A stretch of DNA of 64,000 bases from Siccirubricoccus deserti (GTDB lineage: Bacteria > Pseudomonadota > Alphaproteobacteria > Acetobacterales > Acetobacteraceae), in contig NZ_JACOMF010000002.1 in the NCBI RefSeq assembly GCF_014283215.1, forward strand, positions 186,001 to 250,000, in the 5' to 3' direction. Shown here piece after piece: positions 49,821 to 60,477 of the stretch (within the stretch, counting starts at the first letter, position 1; each line of letters begins with the position of its first letter). The notes below the pieces were generated by a model, which did no database searches, was not told the origin of the DNA, and worked only from the letters and a program-made list of their open reading frames with translations. Both the position numbers and the translations under genes were made by a program.

Positions 49821-51544
49821 CTATTCAACCTGTGGATGATTCGGTAGCAGGATTTCGCTTTCGATGCGATGAAGCGGCGCGCGGCAACGTGCAACCAGAA
49901 CGACTGCTTCGCGCATCACGCCGTAGCCGGGGCTCTCCCACCCCTGCTCCAGCCGGCAGTCGAGCGGCGCGTCCGCGGTGATGCGCAGCCGGGCAAGCGG
50001 GCTTTCGGCGCCATCCAAGGTCGCGCGCCATTCCGCCGGGGCCAGCCGCCAGCGCAACGCCACCTGCCGGAAGGGGCCGGAGAGCCTGTCTTCCACCAGC
50101 CAGCGCCGGCCCTCGACGCGGATCACGCGGTCCTGCCGGTTGCCACGGCAATCCCGCAGCCAGGCACCATCCGGCAGGGCGCCGGTCCGCGGCCAGCGGG
50201 CGAAGAGAAAGCGGGAGACGCGCGGCATCTGGTCGGCGCCGTCGAACTCCACCGTGTTGTGGCCGGCGGTGCCACCGAGATGCGCGTGCCACCAGCCTGC
50301 GGCGGGGTTGTAGGCGCCGGTCCCGCCATCCCGCAGCAGGTTCAGCGGCCCATCCCAGAGGTCGAGGTGCAGCAGGTCGGCATGGCCCGGACGGAAGCGG
50401 ATCGGACCAGTGCGCAGGAAGGCTCGGGCGCCGCCGGCATGCCAAGCCATCAGCCCGCCGCCGGCCCAGCGCGCCGGCGGGGCGGGCAGCGGCGGCGCCT
50501 TCGCCAGACCCAGCCAAGCGCAGCCGGCATCGTCGCGGAGGCCGGCGGAGCGCCCGGCCAGCAGCCGTGCCGCGCGTTCCAGGCTGGGGCGGGTGTCATT
50601 CGGCCCCGCCAGCGACAGATCGGCGAAGGCCGAGCTGTCCTGGTGGCCGAGCCGCGGCGTTGCACCGGTCTCCGGGTCGGTCACCCGCCACAGCCATTCC
50701 ACCGCCGCACCGCCGCGCTCCGCCGCGAAGCGGGGTAGCGCCACCAACCAGACCGTCACCGCCAGCACATCCAGCAGTAGCCGGTGGAGAGCTGGGCGAA
50801 GCCGCCGTCCGATGCCACCAGCCGCCGGATCGCGGCCTCCAGCCGGGCCTGGCCCTGCCGCGCCCAGCCGGCCTCGCCGCAGAACAGCCCGCAGACCCAG
50901 AGCCCGGCCGCCTCGGAGACCGTGTGGTTGTTGTCCTGCGCCAGCGCATAGGCCGGGGTGGCGGCGATCCGCCTGCCATGCAGCGCCAGCAATTGCCGCG
51001 CCCCGGCCGGCGGCGCACCGCCAAGCAGGGCGAGCGCCAGCGCCAGGTGCAGCGCGCGCAGCGCCGCCTCCTGTCCGCAGGCCCAGTTCGGGCCGCGAAA
51101 GGGCGGGTTCGCCGTCAGCCAGGCCGCCAGCCATGCTTCCGCCCGCGCCGCATGCCCGGCCGCGGGATCCAGCCGCGCCGCCTGCGCCAGCAGCGGCAGC
51201 TCCGCCCAACGGCTGGCTTCCCAGACCGGGCGGATGTCGCCCGGGCCGAACAGGTCGAGCGCCAGGGTCGGGGCCTCGGCCGCGAAGGGTCCATGCCAAT
51301 CGCCCGGCGCCACCGCCGCCGCCCGGGCCAGCACTGCCGCCGCATGACCGGCGGACAGGGCTGGCGGCGGTGGGAAGGGCGGCGCCGGCAGGAAAGGCCC
51401 CGCCGGCAGGGGCCTATCGCGCAGCGCCCGGCGCGCCAGCAGCCGGGCCGGCACCGCCTGGTGCCAGGCCGCCAACAGCACCGGCTGTGGGCCCAGGCGG
51501 CAGGCCGCATCGATTACCAGGCGCAGCTGCGCAATATATTCCAT
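49821..51544 (-). pseudogene. Heparinase II/III-like protein, frameshifted
   Basis: The gene is split over two frames. The first part (51544-50778) covers an alpha/alpha-toroid domain (WACGQEAALRALHLALAL, AQDNNHTVSEAAGLWVCG) up to GGFAQLSTGY. The second part (about 50786-49821) resumes with HRLLLDVLAVTVWL and continues through the beta-sandwich half (FRPGHADLLHLDLW, AGHNTVEFDGADQM). Restoring one extra copy of the 10-bp unit CACCGGCTAC at 50777-50786 rejoins the frames and recreates the family motif STGYHRLLLD. Intact, it would give about 575 residues, probably a polysaccharide lyase acting on the polymer made here. The start is uncertain; no ribosome site precedes the ATG. Confidence 0.85.
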
Positions 51545-51546
51545 TG

Positions 51547-51560
51547 CATTATCGATAATG
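51547..51560. promoter_or_regulatory. 14-bp palindrome in the divergent polysaccharide control region
   Basis: CATTATCGATAATG is a perfect palindrome in the AT-richest patch of the window, between two divergent polysaccharide genes. A second inverted repeat, CTTCAC-ATCGTG-GTGAAG, lies at 51588-51605. Either could be a regulator-binding site; the function is inferred from position only. Confidence 0.5.
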
Positions 51561-51667
51561 ATCTGAATAAGAATTGATGCAAGCGATCTTCACATCGTGG
51601 TGAAGTCATACACCCGGGGGATCTGGTCCTGAGGCGCTGTTCGGGTCGCTCCATCCTCCATCGCCTG

Positions 51668-54417
51668 ATGGCCGCGCTACTGGTGCCGCTTGCCCTGGTC
51701 CCGCCGGGCGCGCTGGCGCAGGCGACCCATGGCGGCACTCCAGGTGGCTACCTCGCGGCGCCATCCCTGCCGCCAACCCTGCCCGGTGGCCTGCCGCTGC
51801 CGAGCCTGCCGCAGCTGACCCAGCAGGACATGCTGCAGCGCATCCTGGACGGCGGCGCTACCCGCCCGCCCGCCCAGCCTCCGCCCTCGCCACCGCCGCT
51901 CGCAGTACCTGCCTATGCCCCAGGGCCGGAGGAGCCGCTTTCCCCCGCCGAGGCCTTCTTCGCCGCCCGCGACCCCGGCAGCCCCCGGCCGCTTCGCCAA
52001 TTCGGCTACGACAATCTGCGTGGCGGCGTGCCGCAGGGGCAGAGCTTCGGCATCCTGCCGGAGGACTACCTGCTCGGCCGCGACGACGAGGTGGTGCTGG
52101 CCTTCCGCGGCCGCGTCCGGCAGACCCTCACCCTCCGCATCGGCCGCGACGGCACCCTGCTGGTGCCGGAGCTGCGCCCGTTCCCGCCGCCGGCCGCACC
52201 CTGCGGGAGCTGCGCAGCGAGTTGGAGGCACGGGCGCAGCGCGACCTCGGCGGCTCGGAGGTCTTCGTCTCGCTCGGCCAGCTCCGGCAGATCGGCGTCT
52301 TCGTCGGCGGGGAGGTGGCGCGGCCCGGCTTGCAGGCGCTGACCTCGCTTTCCTCCGTACTGGATGCGCTGGTCGCCGCCGGCGGCATCCGCCGCACCGG
52401 CTCGCTCCGCGCCATCCGGGTGGAGGGGCCGGGCGGCCGCCGCAGCATCGACCTCTACCCGGTCATCGCCGGGGAGGGGGCGACGCCGGACCTCCGGTTG
52501 CGCGAGGGCGAGCGCATCCTGGTGCCACCGCTCGGCGCGGTCGCTGCGGTCGGCGGCGAGGTGACGCGGCCCGCCATCTACGAGCTGCCCGCGGGCACCG
52601 CCCAGGCACCGCTCGCCGCCATGCTGCGGCTGGCTGGCGACCCGCTGCGGCCGAGCGGCAACCGCTTCCTGCTGCAGACCACGGACGCCGAAGGCCGCCG
52701 CAGCCTGCGGGAGATCGGCCCGCGCGATCCGCTGCGCCGCGGCGATGCGCTGCGGGTGGAACCGGGCTCCGACGTGGTGGCGCAGGACCTGCGGCTGGCC
52801 GGCCATGTGGTGACGCCATTGCTGCGGGCGGCCGGCGGCCGTGGCCAGACCCTGCGCGGCCTGCTCTCCGACCCGCGGCTGGTCCGCCCCGATCCCTATG
52901 CCAGGCTCGGCGTCATCTGGCGGACCGACCCGCGCAACCGCACCCGCCGCTTCCATCCCTTCGACCTCGGCCGGGTGCTGACCGGCCAGGCCGATGCGCC
53001 GCTGCAGGAGGGCGACGAGATCATCCTGCTCGGCCAGCGGGACGTCGCGTGGCTGGCCAGCCCCGGCGTGCAGCAGGCGCTGCGCGGCGATGCGGCGGAA
53101 ATGACCGAACTGGCGCCGCCGCCGACGCAGCCCGCCACAGCGCAGGGCACGTCCTTCGGCCTGCCCGCGGCCGGCATGCCCGGCGGGCTGGCGCCGCCTG
53201 CCGCTCCCACGCCTCCCCTGGCCGGCCCGGATTGCCCGGCGCTGGTGCAAGTGACCATTGCCGCCCAGGCCTCCCGCCGCCGCTTCGCCCATATCCGCAG
53301 CGCCGGCTTCCCGGATTTCGGCCGGGCGCCCTGCCCGCAGATCTTCCTCGACTACCCCACGCTGCTGCCCTTCCTGCTCGACCAGGCGGTACTGCTGACC
53401 GGGGAAGTGCGGCTGCCCGGGCTGTTCCCCGTCGTCGACGGCGCCGGGCTGGATGCGGTGCTGGCGGCGGCCGGCGGCGCCACCGACACCGCCGACCTCT
53501 CCACGGTGGAATTCGCCCGCGAGCCGTCCGACCAGAGCAGCACCCTGCCGCTGTCGCGCACCTTGCTCGACCTGCGGTCGCGGAACTTCGCCGCCATCCG
53601 CCTCTCCCCGCGCGACGTGGTGCGGCTGCCGCGCGGCTTCGGCGACCGCGACCTGGGGCCGGTGACCTTGGTCGGCGAATTCCTCCGCCCCGGCATCTAT
53701 GACATCCGCCGCGGCGAGCGGCTTTCCGAGGTCATCGCCCGGGCCGGTGGGCTGACCCCCCAGGCCTACCCTTATGGCGCCGTCTTCAGCCGCGACAGTG
53801 TGCGGCAGCGCCAGCAGGAGGGCTTCCAGCGCACCGCGCGGGAACTGGAGCAGGGGCTGATGCAGGTGGCGGCCGGCCAGGCGGTGGCCGGGCTGCGCGG
53901 CCAGGCCGACCTCGGTGGCGCCGTCAACGCCGGCCAGGCGCTGGCGGCCACCCTGCGGCAGACCCGCGCCGCCGGACGGATGGTGGTGGAGGCCAACCCG
54001 GTGGTGCTGGCCGGCCGCCCCGACCTCGACGTGCTGATGGAGCCGGGCGACCTGGTCGCCATGCCGAAGCGGCCGAATGAGGTGACGGTGGTCGGGGCCG
54101 TGCTGAACCCCGGCAGCCTGCAATTCGCCACCGGCTGGAAGGCCGCCGAATACGTCCGCGCCGCCGGCGGCGAACAACGCTTCGCCGATGGCGGCCGGGC
54201 CTTCGTGGTGCTGCCCAATGGCCAGTCGGCACCCGCCGGCCTCGGCGCCTGGCAGGCCGGCGGGCCGCCGATCCCGCCCGGTAGCGTGGTGGTGGTGCCA
54301 CAGGACCCCTCACCCTACGAAGGCTGGGGCGTGCTGCGCGACGTCACCCAGGTGCTGTCGCAGATCGCCCTCTCCAGCGCCGCCCTGGCCGTCATCGTGC
54401 GGTCGAGTGGGCGGTAG
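51668..54417 (+). pseudogene. Polysaccharide export protein (Wza-like, multiple SLBB domains), frameshifted
   Basis: A signal peptide (MAALLVPLALVPPGALAQA) and a proline-rich stretch lead to the export domain LPEDYLLGRDDEVVLAFRGR, which breaks frame near 52183-52190. The next frame resumes as AGRTLRELRSELEARAQRDL, and SLBB repeats follow (GVFVGGEVARPGLQAL, AAVGGEVTRPAIYELP, LTGEVRLPGLFPV, TLVGEFLRPGIYDIRRGERL, VTVVGAVLNPGSLQF). A C-terminal hydrophobic segment ends the protein. One missing base (for example a G in TTCCCGGCC) restores a roughly 915-residue protein. It would form or gate the outer-membrane channel for polysaccharide export. Either a real mutation or an assembly indel. Confidence 0.85.
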
Positions 54418-54601
54418 GCTGAGGGAGCAAGACGAGGAGGGCGCCGCCCCCCTCGACCCCTCGCCAAGGGCCAAAAGGCCCTCGGAGTCCACGACTTACC
54501 GCTGCCCGGAGGACCCCCAAAGGGATCATCCGGGCAGCGATGAAATCCACATCGGGGGCCGGGGACCGGTTCGGTCCCCGGCGGGCGGGTCCAGGGAGGG
54601 C
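54418..54601. repeat. Structured repeat-like DNA fused to the 5' end of yjbH
   Basis: This segment holds several hairpins: AGGGCCAAAAGGCCCT; CTGCCCGGAGG with CATCCGGGCAG; GGGGACCGGTTCGGTCCCC; and CCAGGGAGGGCAGAG facing CTCTCCTTGG, which runs into the yjbH coding frame. It resembles the 'GGGTCC-AGGGAGGGCAGAGCC' type intergenic elements common in Acetobacteraceae (recalled, not searched). No start codon for yjbH is found in it. Confidence 0.55.
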
Positions 54602-56695
54602 AGAGCTCTCCTTGGCCTGGCATTCGCAACCCTGTTCACGCTGTCCGCGACAGCGCAGGAGGTGCCGGCGACGGGCAGTGATTACGGCGGGGCTGGATTG
54701 CTGGAGATGCGCAATGCGCGCTTCCGGCCGGATGGGACGTTGGAGGCCGGGACGGCGCTGCGGCATCAGCGGCGCTTCTGGTTCCTGAATTTCCAGGCAT
54801 TGCCTTTCCTGGAGACCACCTTCCGCCTGGCCGAGCGGCTGGACGCCACCGCCGGCAGCGGTACCACCACCGACCGCGCCTTCGATGTGAAGCTCCGGCT
54901 ATGGGAGGAGGATCGCTGGCGCCCGGCCCTGGCGGTGGGGCTGCAGGATGCGATCGGTACCGGGATCTACGGTGGCGAGTATGTCGTCGCCTCCAAGCGC
55001 TTCGGTGCGCTGGACCTGACGCTTGGCCTGGGCTGGGGGCGGCTCGGCACCGGTGGCGGTTTGCGCAATCCGCTCGGGCAGCTGTCAGGGCGCTTCCTCG
55101 ACCGGTCGCGGCGGGTCGGCGAGGGTGGGACGCCAGCCTTCGGCGCCTGGTTCCACGGGCGGGAGGCGGCGGTGTTCGGAGGCATCGAATACAGCCTGCC
55201 GCCGCTGCCCACCCCCTGGGGCGAGGTCGAGGGGCTGCGCGCCAAGCTGGAATGGTCCGGCGATGCGCTGCGCGACGAGCGGGGCGGCTACCCGTCCCGC
55301 ACCACCGGCCTGCGGGGGAAGGCGGCGTCGCGGCTGAACCTTGGGCTGCAATGGCAGCCCAACCCCTGGGTCGATGCCGGGGTCAGCTTCGTCCATGGCA
55401 CCGACCTGCTGCTGCGGCTGTCGCTGCGGCTGGATCCACGGCACCCGCCGGAACTTCCGCGCCGGCCGCCGCCGCCCATGGCGCCGAGGCCGGCCGGGGC
55501 GGAGGCGGATGCGGCGGGGCTGGCGGCGGCGCTGCGGGGTGCCGGCTTCCGCCCGCTCGGCCTGGGGATCACCGGCACGGAGGCACGCATCGCGGTCGAG
55601 GGCGGACGCTACGCCAGCCTCGCCCAGGTCGCCGGCCGGGTGGCGCGGGCGGCGCAGCCGCATCTGCCGCCGGAGGTGGAACTGCTCCGGATCGAATGGC
55701 ATCGCGCCGGCGTGCCCATCGCCCGCACGGTTCTACTGCGGGAGGCGATGGAGGCCGCCACCACCGGCCACGGCAGCGCCGAGGAGGTGCTGGCCACCAC
55801 GACCCTGCTGCCGGCCACGGCCGAGCGCTTCCCGCCCGGCACCGGCGCCGCCTGGCCACAGCTCACCTGGGCGGTGGAACCCCGGCTGGCGCTGCAGCTC
55901 GGCGATCCGCGCATCGGGGTCGGCTGGCAGTCGGGCATGGCCTTCGGGGCGCGCCTTGGGCTGGGCGATGGCTATGCGCTGGCCGGCAGCGTCAGCCAGG
56001 CCATGGGCGGCAACCTCGACCGTGCGACCCCCTCCGACAGCCAGCTGCCGCATGTCCGTAGCGACCTCGCGCGCTATGCGCAGGAGGGGAAGACGGCGAT
56101 CCCGACGCTCTACGGCGAACGGCTCTGGACCCCGGCGCCGGATGTCTTCGCCCGGCTGACCGCCGGGATGCTGGAGCCGATGTTCACCGGCGCACAGGGC
56201 GAGGTGCTGTGGCGCCCGGCCGACCGGCCCTTCGCCCTCGGGCTCGACCTCGGCTGGGTGGTGCAGCGGGAGTTCCGCCAGCGGCTGGCGGTGCGCAACC
56301 ACTCGGTCACCACCGGCCATGCCGCGGTCTATGCCGACCTGCCGGTCTGGAACCTCTACGGCATAGTGCGCGCCGGGCGCTATCTGGCGGGCGACTGGGG
56401 CGGCACGCTGGAGCTCGGACGCCGGTTCGACAGCGGGATCGAGGTGGGCGGCTTCGTCACCCTGACGAACGTATCCTACGGCCGGTTCGGCGAGGGCAGC
56501 TTCGACAAGGGCATCTTCCTCCGCATCCCGCTGCAATTGCTGGGACCGGAGACCGCGGCGCGGGCCGGGGCGGTGATCCGGCCGGTGTTGCGCGATGGCG
56601 GCCAGCGGCTGGCGGTGGACAACCCGCTTTGGGAGGCGACGCGGGACGGGCGGGCGGAGGCGCTGGGGCGCGGCTTCCTGGGGTTCCTGCATTGA
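54602..56695 (+). CDS. YjbH/GfcD-like outer-membrane beta-barrel protein, 5' end uncertain
   Basis: About 697 residues of a YjbH-family outer-membrane protein of exopolysaccharide loci. A signal-like stretch (LLGLAFATLFTLSATAQE) is followed by GGAGLLEMRNARF, alternating beta strands rich in Gly and aromatics, and a late block WNLYGIVRAGRYLAGDWGGT with FGEGSFDKGIFLRIPL. No ATG, GTG or TTG lies in frame between 54418 and the signal sequence; upstream in-frame starts fall inside the SLBB gene. The coordinate is where homology-like sequence begins. The start may have been lost or replaced when the adjoining repeat element arrived, or an indel is present. YjbH partners the YjbF lipoprotein found at 35953. 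Confidence 0.75.
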   Translation, partial: RALLGLAFATLFTLSATAQEVPATGSDYGGAGLLEMRNARFRPDGTLEAGTALRHQRRFWFLNFQALPFLETTFRLAERLDATAGSGTTTDRAFDVKLRLWEEDRWRPALAVGLQDAIGTGIYGGEYVVASKRFGALDLTLGLGWGRLGTGGGLRNPLGQLSGRFLDRSRRVGEGGTPAFGAWFHGREAAVFGGIEYSLPPLPTPWGEVEGLRAKLEWSGDALRDERGGYPSRTTGLRGKAASRLNLGLQWQPNPWVDAGVSFVHGTDLLLRLSLRLDPRHPPELPRRPPPPMAPRPAGAEADAAGLAAALRGAGFRPLGLGITGTEARIAVEGGRYASLAQVAGRVARAAQPHLPPEVELLRIEWHRAGVPIARTVLLREAMEAATTGHGSAEEVLATTTLLPATAERFPPGTGAAWPQLTWAVEPRLALQLGDPRIGVGWQSGMAFGARLGLGDGYALAGSVSQAMGGNLDRATPSDSQLPHVRSDLARYAQEGKTAIPTLYGERLWTPAPDVFARLTAGMLEPMFTGAQGEVLWRPADRPFALGLDLGWVVQREFRQRLAVRNHSVTTGHAAVYADLPVWNLYGIVRAGRYLAGDWGGTLELGRRFDSGIEVGGFVTLTNVSYGRFGEGSFDKGIFLRIPLQLLGPETAARAGAVIRPVLRDGGQRLAVDNPLWEATRDGRAEALGRGFLGFLH

Positions 56696-56700
56696 GAGCT

Positions 56701-56820
56701 CCCCGCAAAACCGCTTCGCAGCCTTGCGAGGGCCTTGCTGGTCCCTCCCAATCGGCGTTTTGGCATGCCTTCCGCAGCAAAGCCGCGGAATGGCCTCGGG
56801 AAGCGCCCGGTTCTGGTGGG
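56701..56820. repeat. Intergenic repeat family C (copy 2)
   Basis: CCCCGCAAAACCGCTTCGC, GGTCCCTCCCAATCGGCGTT, GCCTTCCGCAGCAAAGCCGC and GGGAAGCGCCCGGTTCTGG match the copies at 32159 and, inverted, 37721. It begins six bases after the yjbH stop. Confidence 0.78.
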
Positions 56821-56835
56821 CACTCCACGGTCTGC

Positions 56836-56857
56836 GGACCGGTCAATGAACCGGTCC
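56836..56857. other. Hairpin upstream of the DUF1330 gene
   Basis: GGACCGGT and ACCGGTCC form 8-bp arms around CAATGA. A second inverted repeat, ATTACAACGGCC facing GGCCGCTGTAAT, encloses the next 45 bases and ends just before the DUF1330 ribosome site, so it could influence that gene's leader. Confidence 0.45.
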
Positions 56858-56921
56858 CCGGGATTACAACGGCCCTCAAATGCGTCAGCATTCATGGCCG
56901 CTGTAATAGGGGAGGACGGAC

Positions 56922-57215
56922 ATGGCCGCCTATCTGCTCGCCAACATCCGGGTGAAGGACCCGGCGCGTTTCGCCGAGTACCGTGAGAAGGTGGCACCGC
57001 TGATCGCCGCCTTCGGCGGCCGCTACCTGATCCGCGGCGGCGCGGTCGCCCCGGTGGAGGGGGCGAAGGTGTTCGAGCGCGTGGTGGTGCTGGAATTCCC
57101 CGACATGGCGAGCCTCCGCGCCTTCTACGACAGCCCCGAATACGCTCCGCTGATCGCCTTGCGGCAGCAGGCGAGCGAGGGCGATGTGGCGCTGGTCGAG
57201 GGCTACGCCGGATAG
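56922..57215 (+). CDS. DUF1330 family protein
   Basis: A 97-residue dimeric alpha/beta-barrel (ferredoxin-like) protein. MAAYLLANIRVKDPARFAEY, the central GGRYLIRGG and FYDSPEYAPLIALRQQAS are the standard DUF1330 blocks. No enzymatic role is established for the family. GGGGAGGA precedes the ATG. Its TAG stop is part of a family B repeat. Confidence 0.9.
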   Translation: MAAYLLANIRVKDPARFAEYREKVAPLIAAFGGRYLIRGGAVAPVEGAKVFERVVVLEFPDMASLRAFYDSPEYAPLIALRQQASEGDVALVEGYAG

Positions 57216-57236
57216 AGCGGATCGCGGAGGGGCGGA
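57213..57236 (+). repeat. Stop-codon-linked repeat, family B (copy 4)
   Basis: TAGAGCGGATCGCGGAGGGG starts exactly at the DUF1330 stop. Its GCGGAGG pairs with CCTCCGC inside the end of the convergent gene, giving a possible bidirectional terminator. Confidence 0.7.
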
Positions 57237-57237
57237 A

Positions 57238-57537
57238 TCACGCCTCCGCCAGCACCTCCCGCAGCCAGGCCTCGCCCTCCGGCGGCAGCCCGGCCCATGC
57301 GGGGGTGCCGGAGATGGGGCAGACCAGCAGCAGCAGCTCCGGCGCGCCTTCGGCATTCAGTGCCCGGCGCAGGTGGTCGCGGAGGTAGGCGGGGGAGAGG
57401 CCGGTGGCCACCAGCGTGGCGCCGGCATGCAGCGGCCAATGCTCCGGGCTGGCTTCGAAGATCGCATCGAAGAAGGCCTTGCGCGCGGCGGGGCCAACCC
57501 CCTCCAGCGCGTGCAGCACCAGCAGGCATTGTGGCAT
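57238..57537 (-). CDS. Small hypothetical protein
   Basis: A 99-residue protein I do not recognise: MPQCLLVLHALEGVGPAARK, a middle LVATGLSPAYLRDHLRRAL and a hydrophobic LLLLVCPISGTPAWAGLPPE. No signal peptide or membrane helix is clear. The ATG has GAGGGT upstream, and it lies nine bases after the DUF488 gene in the same direction, so the two are probably cotranscribed. Codon use matches its neighbours, supporting a real gene. Confidence 0.6.
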   Translation of the reverse strand: MPQCLLVLHALEGVGPAARKAFFDAIFEASPEHWPLHAGATLVATGLSPAYLRDHLRRALNAEGAPELLLLVCPISGTPAWAGLPPEGEAWLREVLAEA

Positions 57538-57546
57538 GGCGGACCC

Positions 57547-58003
57547 TCAGCTGGGGTGGAGATGCGTCACTACCACCCCGGGCACCCCTGCTGCCACTGC
57601 TTCCGCTACGAGCGTCCGGTGGCACGCTGCCGGATCGGCCTCAAGGCAGAGCAGGCAGACCCGTTCCCGCGTCGCCCGCTCCGCCAGCCCGGCCAGCGCC
57701 GCCTGCGGCTCGGTGCCGGCAAGATGGGCGGTGAAGATGCGTCGCATCTCGGCCGGCCGGCCAGAACGCGCCGCCACCCGCCCCGCCGCCGGGGTGCCGA
57801 GCGGGCGCAGGTGCAGATAGCCGATCCCCGCCGCCTCCAGCGCCGCCGAGAGCGCGGTCTTGGAGAAGCCAGGCTTGCGGCTGTTGGCGATGGCCCGGAC
57901 ATCGACCAGGGTGGTGACCTCCGCCGCCCGCAGCGTGGCGATCACCCGGTCCGGGGTCGCCTCGCCATAGCCGATGGTGAAGATGAGCCGCGCGGCCAGG
58001 ACA

Positions 58004-58023
<20 letters not shown>
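57547..58023 (-). CDS. DUF488 family protein
   Basis: A 158-residue DUF488 protein. RLIFTIGYGEATPDRVIATL, LVDVRAIANSRKPGFSK and the Cys/His cluster CLEADPAACHRTLVAEAV are the family's hallmarks. Function is unknown, though the conserved Cys and His suggest a metal site or nuclease-like role. The ATG at 58023 overlaps the end of maeB by 20 bases. The family N-terminus would begin nearer RLIFTIGYG, but no better start codon is available. Confidence 0.88.
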
Positions 58024-60307
<2,284 letters not shown>

Positions 60308-60477
60308 TCCCGCGTTCCCTCGACCCGATCCCTGGGCGATGCACTGCCGCCGCCCGACGTACCGTCCAGCATCGCAGCCGCGCGAGGGTTCGGGAAGGAG
60401 GCTGCTTCGCATCGGCGAAGGCTGCTGCATCGCCCCGGACGATTACGTCAGGGCCGCTTGCAGGCTAGGTAGGGGCC

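Noticed and set aside
50777-50786. Programmed ribosomal frameshift in the heparinase-like gene
   Set aside because: There is no slippery heptamer with downstream structure, and the residues STGYHRLLLD are only restored by adding a 10-bp unit, not by a simple +1 or -1 slip.
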